Positions 36,101-45,100 of a stretch of DNA of 64,000 bases are shown piece by piece (position 1 is the stretch's first letter; every line of letters starts with the position of its first letter). Under the pieces are notes generated by a model, which ran no database searches, was not told the origin of the DNA, and saw nothing but the letters and a program-made list of their open reading frames with translations. The stretch is from contig JAMZAV010000024.1 of NCBI GenBank assembly GCA_024449915.1, positions 496,001-560,000 of the forward strand. The letters are read 5' to 3'. This stretch comes from Sweltsa coloradensis. Its lineage: Eukaryota; Arthropoda; Insecta; Plecoptera; Chloroperlidae. Position numbers and translations under genes: made by a program.

Positions 36101-39100
36101 AATAATCTTAAGTGTCATAAAGTGCAATCTAACTCGTTAAAAGTTTTACAGGTGAATTGTCAAAGCATTGTTAAGAAAGAAATTCAATACTTGCACTTAA
36201 TAGAAACCCATGAACCGGATGTGATAATCGGAACAGAATCATGGTTAAAACCTGACATTATGGACAGTGAAATCTTTGGAAGTGATTATGTGTTATATAG
36301 AAGAGACAGGGAAACTAGAGGTGGTGGTGTGTTCATAGCCGTAAAATCAATAATTCATAGTGCAGTGAAATGGGTGGATATATCCCATGAAATGATTTGT
36401 GTAAAAATAATGGTAGGAGATAGTTCATCTAAACCTATAGGCCTACATGTCATTGGTGCCTATAGATCACCTTCAAGTAACTTGGACATCATATCAAAAT
36501 TAAGTGACTATTTGACAGAGTTTCAATTTAAGGATGTGATTATAGGCGGAGACCTCAATTTGCCTGATGTGTTATGGAATACTGATGTAGGCTTACGTTC
36601 AACCTCAACCCCAACTGATACTTTACAAGCACTTATCTCAAACTTTGTGAGTGAACATGATCTTAAACAGACTGTAAGGGAAGGTACACGTTCTTGTCCA
36701 ATCAGTGGTAAAAATAACTTATTAGATATATTTCTTGTTACACCAGGAATAAAGGTAAAGGAATGTGATGTTGTAGATGGCATTGGGGATCATAAGGCAG
36801 TGCTTCTCCATGTGTCAGACTGCCATGATAAAAATAGAAATGAAGATGCAGCTAGTACTACTAAAAAGGTAACCTGTTACAGTAAGGCTGACAGAATGGG
36901 AATCTATACATTTCTTACAGAATCATTCAACAAATGGGCTATAAGTGAAGGAGCAGACATTGAACATTACTGGAAAGAGTTTAAAAATAATTGTGAGTGA
37001 AGCCACTCAATTATTTATTCCTCAAAAGAGGCTTAAGAAAAACCCGGATCCTGTGTATTATACAAACAAAATTAAACTGCTTAAACGGAAATGCAGTAAA
37101 TTATATAGTTACAGGAAGATTAACAGCCGAAGATTTAATGAATGTAGTAAACAGCTTTTACATCTAAAGAAAGAAGCGAAAAATAGGTTTATGGAAAATT
37201 TGCTTGAAAGTAGCGCTAATAAAAAAAGTAAATTTGATAGATTCTATAATCATATTAGAAGCAAGAAGGGAAAAAAGAATAGTATACCTGTGCTTCAGCA
37301 GAACGGTAAGACAATAACAGACGATAAGGAGAAAGCAAATGTGTTAAATCATCACTATGCTAGCATATTTGGGGAAAAGGTAGTGTTTAATAAGAGGTTA
37401 GTTAATAACGAGTGCCAGAATGAAAATGTCTTTACATTTAGTCAAAAAAGTATAGGTCAAGTAATTAATGGTTTGAAAAGCAACAAAACACCGGGTTTGG
37501 ATGGCATTTCAAATGATTTCATAAAGTTAGCGGGCAATGGGATCATTCCCTATTTACAGTTGTTATTCCAAATTTCTATAAATAATGAGCAAATACCAGA
37601 TGATTGGAAATCTGCATGGGTTTCTCCAATACCCAAAGATGGGAAAAAAGATAGGGCTGAAAACTACAGGCCAGTAAGTCTTACTAGTAGTGTTTGTAAA
37701 GTTTTTGAGACTATGATTTCTAGATATATAAGATACCAATTGAAACAAACTGGTTATCTGTTAAACACTCAACATGGCTTTCGTGAAGGCTATTCTTGTG
37801 AAAGTCAATTAGCGAGCCTTATTCAGGATTTGTCTGATGAGGTTGACAATAAAGGGGAAGTTGATGCAATACTACTAGATTTTTCCAAGGCATTCGATAT
37901 GGTACCTCATGATATATTGATGAGTAAAATAAATGAATTAGGAATAGACCCAAGAATAGTGAAATGGATAAATGAGTGGCTCACAGGAAGAGTGCAAGTT
38001 GTTAAAGTAGGTGATGAATATTCTGATGAAGTAGCTGTTTTATCAGGGGTTCCACAGGGAAGTGTTCTTGGCCCACTTCTATTTCTAATATTCATAAATG
38101 ATATAGGGATAGGTCTGGATGGAGATGTGTTTATAAGACTTTTTGCAGACGATTGCATATTATATATGAGAATTAACAATATGGATGATTGTCTCAGATT
38201 TCAAAAAGCTATTGACAAAATAGTGGAATGGATCAAGGCCAATAGAATGAAAATGAATGCAGCTAAGAGTCAGCTAATTAAATTTACACTCAAGCATAAA
38301 ACAAATGTTTATCACTATATGCTTGATGGAGAAAGTTTAGAGTATCGTGAAAATTGTAAATACCTTGGAGCACTGTTAAATAATAAATTAAATTGGGGAG
38401 AGCACGTAAGCCAAGTTATATGTAAGGGAAATAAACAAACAAATTTTGTGATGAGAAACTTGAGAGGATGTAGTGAAAAGGTAAAGGAGAAAGCATACAT
38501 TGAAATTGTTAGACCTTGTTTAGAGTATGCTGGGTTAGTGTGGGACCCACACTCAAAAATACATACTGATGCTATAGAGATGGTGCAAAGAAAAGCAATT
38601 AGAAAGGTACTAGGTAAATATGGAAGGAGACATAGTCCAAGTGAAATGATGGTAGATCTAGGATGGGAATCATTACATGAACGTAGAATAAATGCTAAAC
38701 TGTGTGCTTTTTACAAAGTATTTACAGGTCAACCGGCTTGGGATGACCTAAATAAAAAGATTATTTTTGCACCATTTAGAGGTAGAAAAGATCATAGTAT
38801 GAAGATATTTGTTCACAAATGTAACACGGATGTAGGTAAACACTCCTTTCTTGGTTCTGTGACCAAGAGTTGGAATGGTTTGGATGAAAGAGTTGTAAAT
38901 CCATTGCCTAGAAATGTCTCTGAATTCAAAGAGCGCATAAGAAAATACCAAGGTTGTTTTTTACTCTTGTCAGTGCCCTGCATTTGTGCAGAATATGTGG
39001 TTATTGTTGTAAATGTTTGGTAACCGAGTTGATGAACTCAAAACTGAACTTAATAAAGTTAATCTAATCAATAAATAAAGTGTGCTATTTGATGAATGTA

Positions 39101-42100
39101 ATTCAATTCTTGTACATGTAATGTACGTGACTACTTGATGTAATTTTTATTATAATAAATCAAATTGAAAAATAAATCTGTTGGGCTTCTAGGATGGTGA
39201 ATATGTAAAATCTCCTAGTGACAAGCTTACTTACGGAACGATGATGTTTGTACGAGTAGTACTATTAAATGATATGGCAGGGTATCTGTCGAAAGCTGTT
39301 ACTACAGCCACAAGATACAGCGCAGTTCGTCGCCAGTCGGAACTTAAACCAGGGTAAGTCCTCATTTGTTCAAGAAATATTGCAAACAACATCCTCAAAT
39401 TAAAAAATAAAATTGTATGTTATATGTATTTGGTATGTACATCTAAGTATGCTGTGCACACAGAATACAGTGGTTTGTCTGATTTGCTTAACTCTAGAAT
39501 TATTATATTGCTTCTGAAACTTGTAATTTCTCTTGGATAAATCAATGAGCTTAGAGATCCAGCGCCAATAGCCGCATTGTTCTGCCGCTAATATGCTAGT
39601 CCGCTAGTATAGTTTTGGAAACTAAAATCTTAGATCAGCACTTTGTGGTCTCCATAGCTCAAAGGTTCAGCCTCAGATCATCATCATTCAAATGGTCTTG
39701 AGGGAAAGTTTCACAGTTCACACCTCATTCTTTCAGTCATACTCTGGCAGATAGATATTCACACCAGTCAGCACAATTGTTGGAGGGTTTCCCTCCAAAA
39801 CTCTAGTGCTTGTACAACAAAAAATCTTGTACCCAGAGCCGATTTTAAGATCGGGGTATTTTTTGCGAGAATTTGTAGGCTAATTCACCGGTTTATTGTA
39901 CGCGCTACGTCGATGCGGTCTTTCCCGCGGAGCCTGCCCGCTGCCTGCGGAGTAACTCGAGTCGACAACAGAGCGCGTAGTAAGCCGACACGTGCTTCCG
40001 TCTGTCTGTCTCTCTCTCCGCCCGTCCAGCCACTCGTGCCCATGCCTACGAGTGAGTGCAAGAGAGATAGATGCGGCGATATATCTCGAGCAGTGTCATG
40101 GCATGGCATGCACGAACTAGGTGCGCGTACGATCCAACCAACTCACAGCTGCTGACCGGCTAGTAGGTGTGGAACTAAGTGGAAGTAGAATTTGCGATGC
40201 GATCATGTTTCAACCGATTCACGAAATTCGTAATCACGATGCATAGGATTGTTATTCCTGGACTTATATTCTTTCTTTCCCAGGCTTATCTTGCGAGGAG
40301 AGCTTCAGCGCGGGCGATAGTAGTGAGATATTTTCCCATATGCAATGCTGCTTTCCCCTGCTTTCTGCGCATAGGCCTACGTACGACGAGTTACACTGCC
40401 TGTACAGTGTAATTGGTAAACTAATCTTTGGTGTAATGAAGAACAAAGATCATTGCCTGGTTATTAACGCGATTCTTTATTTGTGTACAATGATTGCAAA
40501 AGTTTCCAGAGACGGAAACCTAGTCAGTCAGTATGACCTTCAAACCAACTTATAGTAGGAAACGGCGTTTCCACACATCATGACGTAACAGGATCCGGGT
40601 AATTTGAGTGCTGGAACCGGTTCCGAATTTTACTACCCGATGTCATCCCTAATTTGCCAAACCAAAACTCATGTCAGCTAAAGCAAAGCTGCCCCTCCTG
40701 TTGTTAGGGCCTAGGTGCCACTAATCTTAATAAAATGCAAACTGATTACGATTCTCCTTCTCCCCCCCCCCCCTAGCCCTAATAAGGCTATGTGTATTGA
40801 GGTATTTTCATTAATGTTTCTTGTTTTTAGTGAGCGCGAGCCACAAATCATGGACTATCGTACGCAACAGTTCAAACTGTTCCCGAACCTGGCGACGGTA
40901 TTTGCCATGCGCTTCTCTGCGACTTGGCTGTGGGACATGTATAACAATGTTACTTCCGAGTTAGAAGCGGGAGACATGGAAAGACTGCCCGAGGTATCAG
41001 TATATTGCTCTAAGTATTAACTCACACTTTGAGAGACTGCAGGGCCCCTATTCTGTACTTTAACCGAGTTGGTTCCGTAGGTAATCGCACGAATTGAACT
41101 CGAAAGCGATGCGTCACAAGTCTGTTTACCATGATAAACTCACAGTGACTCATCACTCACGAGCTCGATTCGTGCGATTACCTACAGAACCAACTCGGTT
41201 CAAGTTACAGAAAAGGGACCCAGGTGGAATGAAGTTTCTTTGTTGGGGAGTGTATGTAATATGTATACTGTAGTATTATCAAAAAGAGAAAAAATTTGTT
41301 AATCTTTATAATAATGCTATCTTAGATTTTTCTAATGTGGTGACTGGTGACCAAATAAGAGATGTACCTACCTACTAGAAAGTAGAGTGGTTTTACTTTT
41401 TGTGTCTTTCAAAATAAAACAAATGTGGTGTTATTCCAATATTTATGCTATTGATTGATTGACTTTTGTTGCTTAACATCTCTCTCTCTCTCATTGCAAT
41501 ATTGCTATTTGAGAAATTGAGACGATGAGGGGTGATAGATGAAGGTGAAGGACAATTACAAAACCCATGCCTTATGCGGTATTTGAACAAGTGTCCCCCG
41601 TAGTGTCATACGCTTTGACCTGTGCCCCAATCGTATGTCTGCACTTCGTACTACAATTACCTTTTATTTCTTGATGATTGATCTTGTAGCTGGAATTGAT
41701 AGTATTTAATACAATTGAGAAATCCAGAGCTTCTGGATTGTATTAAATATAATTGGCTTGTTGCAGCTTCACGCCATCTCTTGCTGTTTGAAAGCAGTGT
41801 GCACTTCAGACGCTGCCGCCGCTGTCGAGATCTGCCGTCTTGCGTGCGGTGGTCACGGTTATATGACTTGCAGTAATCTGCCCGCTACGTATGGTCTAGT
41901 AACCGCAGCTTGCACGTATGAGGGAGAGAACACTGTGCTTCTCTTACAAACTGCCAGGTAGGTCTTGCAACCGATCATATTATATACAGGCCTCGCCCTG
42001 TTTGGAATGAAAGCTTGCCCATGTAGGTATTAAAAATCAAATAGTTATGCGTTTATTTTATATCAACTAGATATGTACCATATTTGAAAACATCACTGCA

Positions 42101-45100
42101 GTATCTCTTGATTAAACAATGTACAATGTCGGTAGTCCTCCGGTCCTGCCTAAGTGAATAAGCGATACCAATACTATTCCAATCGTATTGAAATTTAAAA
42201 TGAAAGGTTGTAGATCGTTACTAACACAGGGGTCTACATCATACATTTGTAACCCAAACGCTGTTTCTTTATCTATGGATGGTAAACTGACCATGGCTAT
42301 GCATCTAGGGTGGATAGTGAACAACTCATCTATACATATTTATCTTGTTATCCACAAACTGGCTGTTGGTTGTTGTTAGTATTACCCTACTTATCTATGA
42401 ATATAAACTACTATTCGATAAACTTGTAAGAAATCGGGCCCCTCATTGATTGCTTCTATTGAATAAAAAGCATTGTTTATCAATTTCAAGGCACAATGTA
42501 TTTTGGGTGTTTCATCTATATCACTTATATTTTATTACAGTGAGTAACCTGTTGAAAGCTCTATGTGTTTGGAATGTTCCGTCTTTGACTGGTATTGTTG
42601 ACAATGTGTCCTGGTGTTGACAGATATCTGATGAAGGCATGGCAACAGGCATCCAGTGGCCAGGCTATGACTCCGACAGTAGAATACCTACAGGCGGTGT
42701 TTAAGAGTAACCGGCGCCTCCCATGGGAGAACAACATTGACTCGGTCATCAAAGCCTTCAAAGAAGTTGCAGCTGGGTGTGTATACTATCTGAGCTACAT
42801 GAAACTGTGTGGTCGATTGTGGATATAACAGACGGAATTTGTTCTTTGGTTTTGGAACACTGGTGTACATGTGATCAGTCATATACAGTGGCGGCACCAG
42901 TCAAAAAACAATGGTGGGGCAAAGGAGGGGCAAGATAATAAACTGAGGGGGCAAGTAGTAGTGGGTGGCCCGTCTGGGGCAGCCCCAGTCGCCGGAGGCC
43001 CTTTCGCCGAAGGCGTATTTTTTTTTCGACCATACCAGTTATTTCGTTATGTTTTAACTGAAAATGGCAACTCGAGGGATTACGTTTTACCTAGATATGG
43101 ACGTTATGCTAAGAAATTACAAAAAATAAATTTGTGATTTGATGATTTATCATTTTTAGTAATATTATGCGTGCGGCAGGCATATAACAAGGGGGCAAGC
43201 CATTTTCATGGGGGCAAGTGTCCCCCAGGTCCCCCTGTAGTGCCGCCACTGGTCATATAGGCTTTATTAATAGTTAGTGTATATTCACAATTACATATTT
43301 GGACAACCCAAATGGATTTATGTGATAGGTTTAATGAGTATAGATGTGGCCTTAATACCTAGGATAATTGGAGCTGTCATCTTTCCTTTTTCAGGGTCAT
43401 GTTTATTTGTGTTCCTAGTTCAATTTGGCGCATAAATATACACACATGCACTATCCAGTTTAGAAGCAAAACCAAATAGCATGTACAATTTTGAAATTCA
43501 AAATCTTGACTGACCGCTAGTAGGTAGTAGTATCCTTTTTGGATGTAATTTTAAAGAATGTTAGTGATTTTTGTATCCTGACTTTTTCAATGTGTGTTGA
43601 TGATGGTGTTGTGATACCTGGACCAAGGCCCACCTATAAGCATGTGGTACCATAGGCAACTGTGCGATGATAAAATAATGTTTCTGTTTTACAGGAAAAT
43701 AAAGTTGGCTGCAGATAATATGGATCGACGTCTCCGGGGTGGAATCAAGCCGGAACATGCGTGGAACATGACATCCATTGAACTAGCGCAGTGTTCCGAG
43801 GCTCATTGCAGAGCATTCATTGTTGAGAAGTTTGTTGCCATGGTAGAAACATTGCAAGTATCGAAGCAACTTAAAGATGTGATGGTTCTACTCAGCGAAC
43901 TCTATGCTGTGTATTGGCTGCTGCAAAGAACTGGAGACTTCTTAAGGGTAAGGGCTTGACACAGTGGCGGCTTGAACCCCTGAAAACCCCCGGGGCCAAC
44001 TTTATAGTATAACACCCACCCACCCAAGCATGGGCACCCGCCGTAATTTTGTCAGGGGGGGGCAAAAATCACAATTTGTACTTTCGTTGGGCAAGCACGG
44101 GGGGTTTGGGGGCCCCCCAACAATAGCGCCGCAGGCGAAAATTTTGCAAATCAGGTTTTTAGACTGTGTTTGGTGGGTTTTAGAAAAAAGTAGTGGGCTG
44201 AATACAATACCAAAATTATGTAATTTGTGTGCTGTCGATACTCCAAACTAGAAAACCACCAAAAGGAATCTTAAAGGAAACCTTCCAAATATTTTACTCC
44301 ACATTTTTTTGTCCTTTAATCAAAAGCTTCAGATTCCCAACAATGAGGCGGTTATTAGGTTTTTTGTCCACTGAGATAATATGACTTTACCCCACTTTAC
44401 ATCTTCGCTTTCGCAAGCCTTTTATTGTGACGGTCAAAACTCGCATTATTCCAAAAATTCAAGACGAACTATTGCAGGTAAAATACACAATATAAGCTAC
44501 TTATCTCGCCGAAAATTGCCAACCATTAAATTTAACAAACGTTCATCAGTAAAGAAATCGATTGTACTAGAATTTTGTCCGGGACGGGCAAAAATCCCAA
44601 CTTGTACCTTCACGGAAATACTAGGGGGGTTTGGGGGGCTGCCCCCCCAACAACTGCGCCGCAGGCGAAATTTTTTAAATCAGGTTTTTAGAGTGCATTT
44701 GGTGCGTTTTAGAAAAAAAATAGTGGGCTAAATGCAACATCAAAATATTGTAGTTTTTGTGCAGTCGAACTGACATTACCAGGATAAATTTTGGCGACGT
44801 GTGTATTATATGTATTGTATTTATGTTTTAATATAATATATAAAAATGCAATGTATATTCTAATTCACAACTAAACTATTCTAAAATAATATATGCTTAT
44901 AAATAATAGAGTGGAGTTGATTTACCTGTACATTTTCTTTTATGTCATCGAAGATAGCAATAGCATGAATAGACTGAAAAGTATTGTCGGACACTTCTTG
45001 TTAAGATAGCTTTAAAGAAAACGGACCAGACCGGCCAGTGGCGTAAAACTTATTTCATAGTTTTGGTTTTGTCCTTGATATTGTTATTATAATTAGTTTG

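Larger units (their letters stand above)
35237..39078 (+). mobile_element. 5'-truncated LINE with macro-SGNH ORF1, in ACOX1 intron 5
   Basis: Spans the macro-SGNH ORF, the endonuclease and the reverse transcriptase, plus a short AT-rich 3' tail with AATAAA repeats near 39045-39078. It lies in the same orientation as ACOX1. The 5' edge coincides with the end of a Penelope-like fragment, so either the LINE was 5'-truncated there or the Penelope-like piece cut it. Two older 3' fragments of the same family occur on the minus strand at about 22690-23100 and 28690-29680. No target duplication could be identified because the 5' end is not intact. Confidence 0.85.

Noticed and set aside
39885..40155. 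Opposed ORFs of 74 and 80 codons in a GC-richer patch
   Set aside because: Overlapping on both strands inside ACOX1 intron 6, no family similarity or splice support.
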